DNA from: Pseudomonadota bacterium | GTDB taxonomy: Bacteria > Pseudomonadota > Alphaproteobacteria > Reyranellales > Reyranellaceae | Reading direction: 5' to 3' | Assembly (NCBI GenBank): GCA_018240695.1 | Contig: JAFEFH010000016.1 | Span: 1 to 38,422 of the forward strand | DNA: 38,422 nucleotides | Shown here: in pieces, positions 32,214 to 38,422 of the stretch | Numbering within the stretch: the first letter of the stretch is position 1 | Layout: the number at the start of each line of letters is the position of its first letter | Made by a program: the position numbers and the translations under genes | The notes under the pieces: generated by a model | What the model saw: only the letters and a program-made list of their open reading frames with translations | Told to the model about the DNA's origin: nothing | Databases searched by the model: none

Positions 32214-33773
32214 ATGGCCCTGCTCGTTCACTTTTTCCCGAACATGTACCGGGACTCGGTCGCGCTGATGCAGCTGTCGACCAAGATCGTGCAGTTGCCC
32301 GGGATCGAGGCGGCTTCGGCCCAGATGGCGACCGAAGCGAACATCGACCTGATGGCCCAGGCCGGACTGCTCGAGGAACGGCCCGCCACGCGTCCGAACG
32401 ACATGTTGCTGGTCGTGCGCGGCGAGGAGGCCGGCCTGCAGGCCGCCCGGGACTTTGCCGAGGCGGCCCTTTCCCGGAAGGCCACCGGCGACGACGGCTC
32501 GGTGCAGAAAGTGCAGCCGAGAGCCACCGTCATGGCGCTCGATGGCGACGCCAAGGGGGCCAATCTCGCGCTGATCTCGACTCCCGGCGCGTTCGCTGGC
32601 GCCGAGGCGATGAAGGCGCTGAAGCTCGGTCTCGACGTGATGATCTTCTCCGACAACGTACCGGTCGACGAGGAGATCGCCATCAAGCGCTACGGCCATG
32701 CCCGCGACCTGCTGGTGATGGGCCCCGATTGCGGCACCGCGATCATCAACGGCGTGCCGCTCGCCTTCGCCAACGTGGTGCGCAAGGGCGGGATCGGCGT
32801 GGTCGGCGCTTCCGGAACAGGCCTACAGCAGGTGACCTGCCTGATCCACCAGGCCGGCGCGGGCGTGACCCAGGCGATCGGCACCGGCGGCCACGATCTT
32901 TCGGAAGCCGTCGGCGGCCTGACCATGCTCACCGCCCTCAAGCAACTCGGCGCAGACCCGGACACCAAGGTGATCGTGCTGATCTCCAAGCCGCCGGCCA
33001 AGGCGGTGGCCGACAGGGTGTTGGCCGCGGCCCGCGTCACCGGAAAGCCGGTGGTCGTATGCTTCCTCGGTGCCACGCTCGCCGAAGTCGAATCGCAGGG
33101 CTTCGATTGCGCGCTGACCCTGGAGGAAGCAGCCCTCCGCGCGGTCGAGACGCTGAAGGCCGGCAAGGCCAAGTTCCGCTCCAACCACGGCGCCTCGGCG
33201 GAGCTGCAGGCGCGCGCCAAGCGGCTTGCCGCGTCGGTCGGTTCGGGCCGCAGGTATCTGCGTGGGCTCTATAGCGGCGGCACCTTCTGCTACGAAGCGT
33301 TGCTCCTGCTGCAGGATGTCCTGCCCGGCCTGCAGTCGAACACGCCGACCAAGAAGACGGCGCGCATGGCCGACCTGTGGCGCAGCAGCGGCCACACGAT
33401 CATGGATCTCGGCGACGACGACTTCACGCGCGGACGGGCGCACCCGATGATCGATCCGGCGCTGCGCCTGGAGCGCATCGGCCAGGAAGCGGCGGACGCC
33501 GGCACCGCGATCATTCTCCTCGACGTCGTGCTGGGCTACGGCGCGCATGAGAACCCGGCGGGCGTCCTGGCGCCGGCCATCGAAAAGGCGCGGGCCGCGG
33601 TGGGCGGAAAAGGCGCGCCGGCCTTCGTCGCGCAGATTTGCGGCACCGATGCCGATCCGCAGCACATGGGCCAGCAGGCCGACATCCTGCGCGCTGCCGG
33701 TGTCGATGTTTCCTTCAGCAATGCCGAAGCGGTCGCCCTCGTTCGCGCCGTCTTCGAGAACATCAAAGGGTGA
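32214..33773 (+). CDS. fdrA: FdrA-like protein, oxamate carbamoyltransferase subunit AllF
   Basis: A 519-residue protein resembling the alpha/beta chains of succinyl-CoA synthetase in one polypeptide. The FdrA mark MGPDCGTAIINGVPLAF lies at 169-185, followed by the nucleotide-like loop GASGTG (198-203) and GTGGHDLSEAVGG. The C-terminal half has YSGGTFCYEALLLLQD and ILLDVVLGYGAHENPA. FdrA is the large subunit of the E. coli oxamate carbamoyltransferase; its fold suits handling of acyl phosphate. A strong AAGGAG site is present. It lies between the AllH- and AllG-like genes. Confidence 0.9.
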   Translation: MALLVHFFPNMYRDSVALMQLSTKIVQLPGIEAASAQMATEANIDLMAQAGLLEERPATRPNDMLLVVRGEEAGLQAARDFAEAALSRKATGDDGSVQKVQPRATVMALDGDAKGANLALISTPGAFAGAEAMKALKLGLDVMIFSDNVPVDEEIAIKRYGHARDLLVMGPDCGTAIINGVPLAFANVVRKGGIGVVGASGTGLQQVTCLIHQAGAGVTQAIGTGGHDLSEAVGGLTMLTALKQLGADPDTKVIVLISKPPAKAVADRVLAAARVTGKPVVVCFLGATLAEVESQGFDCALTLEEAALRAVETLKAGKAKFRSNHGASAELQARAKRLAASVGSGRRYLRGLYSGGTFCYEALLLLQDVLPGLQSNTPTKKTARMADLWRSSGHTIMDLGDDDFTRGRAHPMIDPALRLERIGQEAADAGTAIILLDVVLGYGAHENPAGVLAPAIEKARAAVGGKGAPAFVAQICGTDADPQHMGQQADILRAAGVDVSFSNAEAVALVRAVFENIKG

Positions 33774-33778
33774 ACGCC

Positions 33779-35191
33779 ATGGCCGGTCTCATCAGCCAGG
33801 ATCTCAACGTCGTGAACATCGGGCTCGCAAGCTTCGGTGACGTCATTCGCGAAAAGGGCGGAAAAGCCACCGACCTGCAATGGCAGCCGCCGGCGGGAGG
33901 CAATCCGAAGGATGCCTGGAACCTCGCGCTCCTGACCGGCGATCCACGCATCGCCGAGGCCAACAAACTGGCCTATGGCCGCTATCTCGCCGCTCAGCCG
34001 TTTCTGGTCGGCGTCAAGACCGCCCGCGAGGCGCTGCCGGACATGGACGGCAGGATCATCCTTCACTCGGGCCCACCGGTGACGTGGGAGAACATGTGCG
34101 GGCCGCAGCAGGGTGCAGTGCTGGGCGCCGTGCTCTTCGAAGGCTGGGCCGGCGATCTTGACGGGGCGCGCCGCCTGGTCGAAGCCGGCAGCATCCGCCT
34201 CGAGCCGTGCCACCACCATCGCGCCGTCGGGCCGATGGCCGGCATCACCAGCCCGAGCATGCCTGTCTGGATCGTGCGCGACGCCACCTCCGGGAACGAG
34301 GCCTATTCGAACATGAACGAAGGTCTCGGCAAGGTGCTCCGCTTCGGCGCCAACGGACCGGACGTCATCGCCCGCCTGAAGTGGATGGCCGAGACGATGG
34401 GGCCGACGCTGGCGGTGATCGTCGAGGAAATGGGCGGCCTGGACCTCAAGCCGATCATGGCCCAGGCACTGCACATGGGCGACGAGGTGCACAACCGCAA
34501 TGCCGCGGCATCCTCGCTGCTGTTCCGCAAGCTGACGACGACGGCGCTCGCGTCCAAGCGGCTCGATGCCAAGGCAGTGGCGGAAACGCTGACCTTCGTG
34601 GCCGGCAACGACCACTTCTTTCTCAATCTCTCGATGGCTGCGTGCAAGGCCATGCTCGACGCCGCGCACGGCGTGCCGTGCTCGACACTGGTGACGGCCA
34701 TGGCGCGCAACGGCGTCGAGTTCGGCATCAAGATCTCCGGACTCGATCGCTGGTTCACCGCCGAGGCGCCGTTCATCGAAGGCCTGTTCTTTCCGGGCTA
34801 CGGCCAGGCCGATGCCGCGCGCGACCTGGGCGACAGCGCCATCACGGAGACGGCGGGCGTCGGCGGCTTCGCGATGGCGGCGGCGCCGGCCATCGTTCAG
34901 TTCGTCGGCGGCACACCGCGCGACGCGCTCGCCAACACGCTGCGCATGCTGAACATCACGCTGGGCCAGAATCCGGCTTTCACCCTGCCGGCGCTCGATT
35001 TCACCGGATCGCCGGCGGGTATCGATGCCCGCCTCGTCGCCGATACCGGTATCCAGCCCGTCATCAACACCGGCATCGCCCATCGCGAGGCCGGCATCGG
35101 CCAGGTCGGCGCCGGGCTGACCTATGCGCCGCTTGCCTGCTTCAGCCAGGCGGTGTCGGCGCTGGCCGAGACGATGACCTTCGACGCCTGA
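33779..35191 (+). CDS. allG: DUF1116 protein, oxamate carbamoyltransferase subunit AllG-like
   Basis: A 470-residue protein of the DUF1116/YlbE family. Typical stretches are GRIILHSGPPVTWENMCGPQQGAVLGA, CHHHRAVGPMAGITSPSMPVWIV, FGANGPDVIARLKWM and VAGNDHFFLNLSMAACK. E. coli YlbE (AllG) works with FdrA and YlbF in oxamate carbamoyltransferase. The ATG at 33779, 5 bp after the fdrA stop, was chosen with AAAGGG as ribosome binding site; a GTG at 33770 overlapping that stop is possible. Catalytic residues are not established for this family, so none is named. Confidence 0.87.
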   Translation: MAGLISQDLNVVNIGLASFGDVIREKGGKATDLQWQPPAGGNPKDAWNLALLTGDPRIAEANKLAYGRYLAAQPFLVGVKTAREALPDMDGRIILHSGPPVTWENMCGPQQGAVLGAVLFEGWAGDLDGARRLVEAGSIRLEPCHHHRAVGPMAGITSPSMPVWIVRDATSGNEAYSNMNEGLGKVLRFGANGPDVIARLKWMAETMGPTLAVIVEEMGGLDLKPIMAQALHMGDEVHNRNAAASSLLFRKLTTTALASKRLDAKAVAETLTFVAGNDHFFLNLSMAACKAMLDAAHGVPCSTLVTAMARNGVEFGIKISGLDRWFTAEAPFIEGLFFPGYGQADAARDLGDSAITETAGVGGFAMAAAPAIVQFVGGTPRDALANTLRMLNITLGQNPAFTLPALDFTGSPAGIDARLVADTGIQPVINTGIAHREAGIGQVGAGLTYAPLACFSQAVSALAETMTFDA

Positions 35192-35201
35192 GGAGAGTGC
35201 C

Positions 35202-36146
35202 ATGAGCAAAGTCGCAGTGATCGCCGTCGGCGGCAACGCACTGGCCTCCGAAGGAGGTGGCACCTCGATCCCCGATCAGGCGCTGGCCGCCGCCCGTACT
35301 GCCCAGTATGTGGTCGACGTCGCCGCCGCCGGCTGGAACGTGGTGTTGACCCACGGCAACGGCCCGCAGGTCGGCTACATCCTGCGTCGTTCGGAGATCG
35401 CCGCGGCCGAGGTGCCGGTCGTGCCGATGGACTACGCGACCGCCGACACCCAGGGCGCGATCGGCGTCATGTTCCAGCGCGCCTTCATCAACGAGCTGAG
35501 CCGGCGCGGCCTGAAGAAGCCGGTCGCGACGGTCGTCACCCAGGTGCGGGTCGATCCCGCCGACAAGGCGTTCGCCAATCCGACCAAGCCGATCGGCTCG
35601 ATCATGACCAAGGACGTCGCCGATGCGCTGGCCAGGCGCAACGGCTGGTCGCTGATGGAGGAGACGGGACGCGGCTGGCGCCGATGTGTGGCCTCGCCGC
35701 AGCCGCGGGAGGTGATCGAGGTCGAAACCGTTCGCGCCCTGCTCGACAGCGGCCATATCGTCATCGCCTGCGGCGGAGGCGGCATCCCGGTGGTAAGCGA
35801 TGCCGCCGGCACCCTTACGAGCCGCGAAGCGGTGATCGACAAGGATCTGGCGTCGTCCCTGCTCGCCCGCCAGCTCAAAGCCGGAAAGCTCCTGATCGCC
35901 ACGGCGGTGCCCCAGGTCGCGATCAATTTCGGCAAGCCGGACGTCAAATGGCTCTCCCGCCTGCCGCTCGCCGAGGCTGCCCGCTACATGGACGAAGGGC
36001 ACTTCGGGAAAGGGTCGATGGGCCCCAAGGTGGCGGCGGTGATGGAATACGTCACCGCCTGCAATGGCGAAGGTCTCATCACCGACATCGAGAACATGGG
36101 GCGGGCGATCGCCGGCGAGGCCGGCACGCGCATCGTGCGCGGATAG
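35202..36146 (+). CDS. arcC: Carbamate kinase
   Basis: A 314-residue cytosolic kinase that turns carbamoyl phosphate and ADP into carbamate (then ammonia and CO2) and ATP. The amino-acid kinase fold is shown by VAVIAVGGNAL at the start, THGNGPQVG (49-57), PMDYATADTQGAIG, IACGGGGIPV, and the carbamate kinase ending FGKGSMGPKVAAVMEYV. Length is normal. It follows the AllG-like gene by 10 bp with a GAGGAG site. It is the energy-yielding partner of the transcarbamylase; E. coli has a dedicated carbamate kinase for the same purpose in allantoin breakdown. No arginine deiminase genes are near, so an arginine role is unlikely. Confidence 0.93.
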   Translation: MSKVAVIAVGGNALASEGGGTSIPDQALAAARTAQYVVDVAAAGWNVVLTHGNGPQVGYILRRSEIAAAEVPVVPMDYATADTQGAIGVMFQRAFINELSRRGLKKPVATVVTQVRVDPADKAFANPTKPIGSIMTKDVADALARRNGWSLMEETGRGWRRCVASPQPREVIEVETVRALLDSGHIVIACGGGGIPVVSDAAGTLTSREAVIDKDLASSLLARQLKAGKLLIATAVPQVAINFGKPDVKWLSRLPLAEAARYMDEGHFGKGSMGPKVAAVMEYVTACNGEGLITDIENMGRAIAGEAGTRIVRG

Positions 36147-36154
36147 CGGCGGCA

Positions 36155-37108
36155 ATGACTCTCTTCGACACGCTCCAGGCAACGACCGGCTTCTCGACGC
36201 CGATCGTCGATGCCCATCATCATCTCTGGGACCTGAGTGCCGGGCACTACCCGACCAAGCAGGACCAATACGACAACAACTTCTTCCTCGGCGACTACCG
36301 CAAGATCTGCCGCGACTACATGCCGGACGACTATGTCGATGCCCTCAACGGCTACAACGTGATCGGCAGCGTCCACATCCAGGCCGCCCGCGCGATGGAC
36401 GAACAGGTGGCCGAGACGGAATGGCTCGGCACGATGAACCGGCAATTCGGGTTGCCGTCGGTCGTGGTCGGGCATGTCTCCTTCGTCCAGCCCGATTGCG
36501 CGGCCATCCTCGAAGGCCATGCGCGGTCGCCGCTGATGCGGGGCATCCGCTCGCGGCCCACGACCTCGTCCGGTCCGGGCGTCTCGGTCGCGGGCGCGCC
36601 GGGCACCATGCATGACGGCCACTGGCGGCGGAACTTCGCGCTGCTCGAGAAGCACGGCATGTCCTGGGACATGCGCATCCCCTATTGGCGCCTCGAGGAA
36701 GCCGCCGAAGTCGCACGGGCCTTTCCGGGCATTCCCATGGTGGTCAACCACACCGGCCTGCCGCTCGATCGCTCCGAAGAGGGCCTCGCGATCTGGCGCA
36801 AGGGGCTTCACGCGCTCGCCGATTGCCCGAACGTGGTCATCAAGATCTCCGAGCTCGGCCTGCCGCACGGCAAGTGGGACATCCCCAGCAACGTCCGCGT
36901 AGCGCGCGAGGCCGCGACCATCTTCGGGCCGGACCGCATCATCTTCGCCAGCAACCTCCCGGTCGCCAGCCTCAGCACCACGTTCGGCGGGATCGTCGAT
37001 GTGATGCGCGAGGCTCTCGCCGCGGAAACGCCCGAGACGCTGGCCAAGTTCTTCGCGGGCAATGCCATACGATTCTATCGCATCCCGATCGCCGACCGTC
37101 CGCTATAG
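36155..37108 (+). CDS. Amidohydrolase family 2 protein (COG3618-like metal-dependent hydrolase)
   Basis: A 317-residue TIM-barrel enzyme. Metal site signs are VDAHHHLWDL (18-27; His21 and His23 form HxH) and VVNHTGLP. Relatives include 2-pyrone-4,6-dicarboxylate lactonase and sugar lactone hydrolases. Near the end the usual GSDWP stretch reads ASNLPV, with Asn in place of the Asp that metal-dependent relatives use; some groups in the family share this. It starts 8 bp after the carbamate kinase stop, the last gene clearly in the operon. It could open a cyclic imide or lactone of the imported compound. That is inference. Confidence 0.85.
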   Translation: MTLFDTLQATTGFSTPIVDAHHHLWDLSAGHYPTKQDQYDNNFFLGDYRKICRDYMPDDYVDALNGYNVIGSVHIQAARAMDEQVAETEWLGTMNRQFGLPSVVVGHVSFVQPDCAAILEGHARSPLMRGIRSRPTTSSGPGVSVAGAPGTMHDGHWRRNFALLEKHGMSWDMRIPYWRLEEAAEVARAFPGIPMVVNHTGLPLDRSEEGLAIWRKGLHALADCPNVVIKISELGLPHGKWDIPSNVRVAREAATIFGPDRIIFASNLPVASLSTTFGGIVDVMREALAAETPETLAKFFAGNAIRFYRIPIADRPL

Positions 37109-37135
37109 TCCAGACCGGTTCGAGCGAGACGAAGC

Positions 37136-37537
37136 ATGGATGAATGGAAGATAGGCGTGGCCCGCAGCTGCCTCGCCGGCGCCGAGAGCGACACGATGAG
37201 CTTTCCCGACATCGTCGGAAAGCTCCTGCAGGACGGCTTCGAGGGTTACGCGATCGATTACCGGCGGGGAACGGCGATCTACTATCTGCCGGACGGCGAC
37301 AGCGTCGAGCTGCCGACGCACCGGATCGATACGCCGGTCGCCGCCGCGTTCGACGCCGCCAGGGTGCGCGCCGCCATCAAGGAAGCCCAAGACATGGTGC
37401 CCGGCTACACCTACAAGGGCTTCTGCGCCAAGACTGCCGCCGCCGGCTGCGCGGGCTACATCGTCTCCTTTCTGGGCCGCCGTGTGCTCTACTTCGGTCG
37501 CACCGCGGAGACGCACGTGGAGAAATTCCCCGACTAG
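37136..37537 (+). CDS. DUF1398 family protein (YbcV-like)
   Basis: A 133-residue cytosolic protein of the DUF1398 family, unknown function. Typical stretches are VGKLLQDGFEGYAIDYRRGTAIYYLPDGD and DTPVAAAFDAARVRAAIKEAQ, then GYTYKGFCAKTAAAGCAGYIV and RRVLYFGRTAETHVEKFP at the end. Length is normal. It begins 27 bp after the amidohydrolase gene, so it may still be read from the operon promoter, but its family occurs in many settings and does not tie it to the pathway. Confidence 0.85.
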   Translation: MDEWKIGVARSCLAGAESDTMSFPDIVGKLLQDGFEGYAIDYRRGTAIYYLPDGDSVELPTHRIDTPVAAAFDAARVRAAIKEAQDMVPGYTYKGFCAKTAAAGCAGYIVSFLGRRVLYFGRTAETHVEKFPD

Positions 37538-37563
37538 GGTTCAAATCCAGGGACACCAGGCAC

Positions 37564-38241
37564 ATGCTTTTCGACGACGTCATCCTCGGCCGCCGCAGCA
37601 TCCGCGGGTACAAGCCCGATCCGGTGCCCCGCGCGCTGATCGAGGAGATCATCGGGCTGGCGATGCGGGCGCCGTCGTCGATGAACACACAGCCGTGGAA
37701 TTTCTACATCATCACCGGCGAGCCGTTGAACCGCATCCGCGCCGGCAACACCGAGCGGATGGTGGCCGGGGTCCCGCAATCGCGCGAGTTCCGCACCGGC
37801 CAGCCCTTCGCCGGCCGGCATCGCGACCGGCAGATCGGCGTCGCCAAGCAGCTGTTCTCCGCCATGGGCATCGCGCGCGACGACAAGGAGATGCGGCAGG
37901 ACTGGGTGCTGCGCGGCTTCCGGCAGTTCGACGCGCCGGTCTGCGTGATCGTGACCTACGACCGCGTGCTGGACGGCAGCGACGACACGCCGTTCGATTG
38001 CGGCGCCGTGACCACGGCGCTGGTGAACGCCGCATGGTCCCGCGGCCTCGGCGCCGTGATCAACAGCCAGGGCATCATGCAATCGCCCGTGGTGCGCGAG
38101 CATGCGGGCATTGCCGACGACCAGGTCATCATGAAGAGCATCGCGCTCGGCTGGCCGGACGAAAGCTTCCCGGCCAATGCCGTCGTGTCCGAACGCAAGT
38201 CGGTCGCCGACGCCACGGTGTTCGTGGGCTTCGACGGCTAG
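37564..38241 (+). CDS. Nitroreductase family protein
   Basis: A 225-residue FMN-dependent oxidoreductase. The FMN phosphate site RRSIRGY (residues 10-16) and the block MRAPSSMNTQPWNFYII are intact, and the C-terminal part has IALGWPDESFPAN, all typical of the family. It would form a dimer and reduce nitroaromatics, quinones or enones with NAD(P)H. The ATG at 37564 is 26 bp after the DUF1398 stop. It converges with the FKBP gene on the other strand, 6 bp away. Link to the operon upstream is uncertain. Confidence 0.9.
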   Translation: MLFDDVILGRRSIRGYKPDPVPRALIEEIIGLAMRAPSSMNTQPWNFYIITGEPLNRIRAGNTERMVAGVPQSREFRTGQPFAGRHRDRQIGVAKQLFSAMGIARDDKEMRQDWVLRGFRQFDAPVCVIVTYDRVLDGSDDTPFDCGAVTTALVNAAWSRGLGAVINSQGIMQSPVVREHAGIADDQVIMKSIALGWPDESFPANAVVSERKSVADATVFVGFDG

Positions 38242-38247
38242 CGCGCC

Positions 38248-38422
38248 TTACTTGATCGCCAGCAGCTCGACGTCGAAGATCAACGTCGCGTTCGGCGGAA
38301 TGACGCCGCCGGCGCCGCGCTCGCCATAGCCGAGCTGCGGCGGGATGATCAGCGTGCGCTTGCCGCCGACCTTCATCGTCGAGACGCCCTCGTCCCAGCC
38401 CGCGATGACGCGCTTCACGCCG
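38248..38422 (-). CDS. FKBP-type peptidyl-prolyl cis-trans isomerase (partial, C-terminus)
   Basis: The last 57 residues of an FKBP domain, cut by the window edge. They read [20 protein letters not shown], then [22 protein letters not shown] and [10 protein letters not shown], the standard C-terminal half of the domain including the Trp of the binding pocket, the Tyr of LGYG and the closing strand. Prolyl isomerase and folding helper; location cannot be judged without the N-terminus. Confidence 0.93.
   Translation of the reverse strand, partial: GVKRVIAGWDEGVSTMKVGGKRTLIIPPQLGYGERGAGGVIPPNATLIFDVELLAIK

Noticed and set aside
35202-36146. Arginine deiminase pathway role for the carbamate kinase
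   Set aside because: No arcA, arcB or arginine/ornithine antiporter gene is near; the neighbours are all three carbamoyltransferase-type genes of the oxamate system.

Overview
The window is about 38.4 kb of GC-rich, gene-dense DNA. Gene content (LivFGHM-type importers, molybdenum hydroxylase in M-S-L order, many SDR/MFS/LLM catabolic genes, DUF1398, DUF72, STAS-like small proteins) and frequent GTG/TTG starts fit a metabolically versatile soil or freshwater alphaproteobacterium (Rhizobiales/Rhodospirillales type). This lineage call is inference; no rRNA or other marker gene is present. I see no tRNA, rRNA, CRISPR array, insertion sequence or phage gene.

Layout. 0.3-4.7 kb: five diverged paralogues of a ~125-residue STAS/SpoIIAA-like protein, with an opposite-strand membrane sensor (Cache plus HAMP, no output domain), a two-helix small membrane protein and a 71-residue small protein set among them. 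4.7-9.5 kb: an MFS exporter, a 3-hydroxyisobutyrate-dehydrogenase-type enzyme, then a double alpha/beta hydrolase followed by a stand-alone acyl carrier protein. 9.6-19.2 kb: a branched-chain-amino-acid-type binding protein on the plus strand, convergent with a minus-strand run HlyD/EmrA - EmrB - flavin monooxygenase - LivH - LivM - LivG - LivF - SDR, which looks like one unit for import, oxidation and efflux of an unidentified organic compound. 19.4-23.2 kb: a divergent three-subunit molybdenum hydroxylase closed by a strong hairpin terminator. 23.2-26.9 kb: small genes, a DUF72 protein and an SMP-30 lactonase/Ldh2 dehydrogenase pair. 26.9-37.1 kb: a TauD-type dioxygenase divergent from a GntR/FCD regulator that heads a tight operon. 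37.1 kb to the end: DUF1398, nitroreductase and the C-terminus of an FKBP-type prolyl isomerase.

The most interesting region is the operon at 27.9-37.1 kb: GntR/FCD regulator, NCS2/AzgA-type permease, a free-standing copy of the C-terminal domain of allophanate hydrolase, a biuret-hydrolase/RutB-like cysteine hydrolase, the three proteins that in Escherichia coli form oxamate carbamoyltransferase (AllH/DUF2877, AllF/FdrA, AllG/DUF1116), carbamate kinase and an amidohydrolase-2 enzyme. No allantoinase, allantoate amidohydrolase, cyanuric acid hydrolase, urea carboxylase or allophanate-hydrolase amidase domain lies in the window. The set reads as a route that imports a nitrogen heterocycle or ureide, opens or trims it, and then phosphorolyses a carbamoyl group to carbamoyl phosphate, from which carbamate kinase makes ATP. 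The actual substrate is unknown; biuret/allophanate-like or oxalurate-like ureides are the leading candidates. A perfect 12-bp palindrome in the divergent promoter region is a good candidate operator for the regulator.
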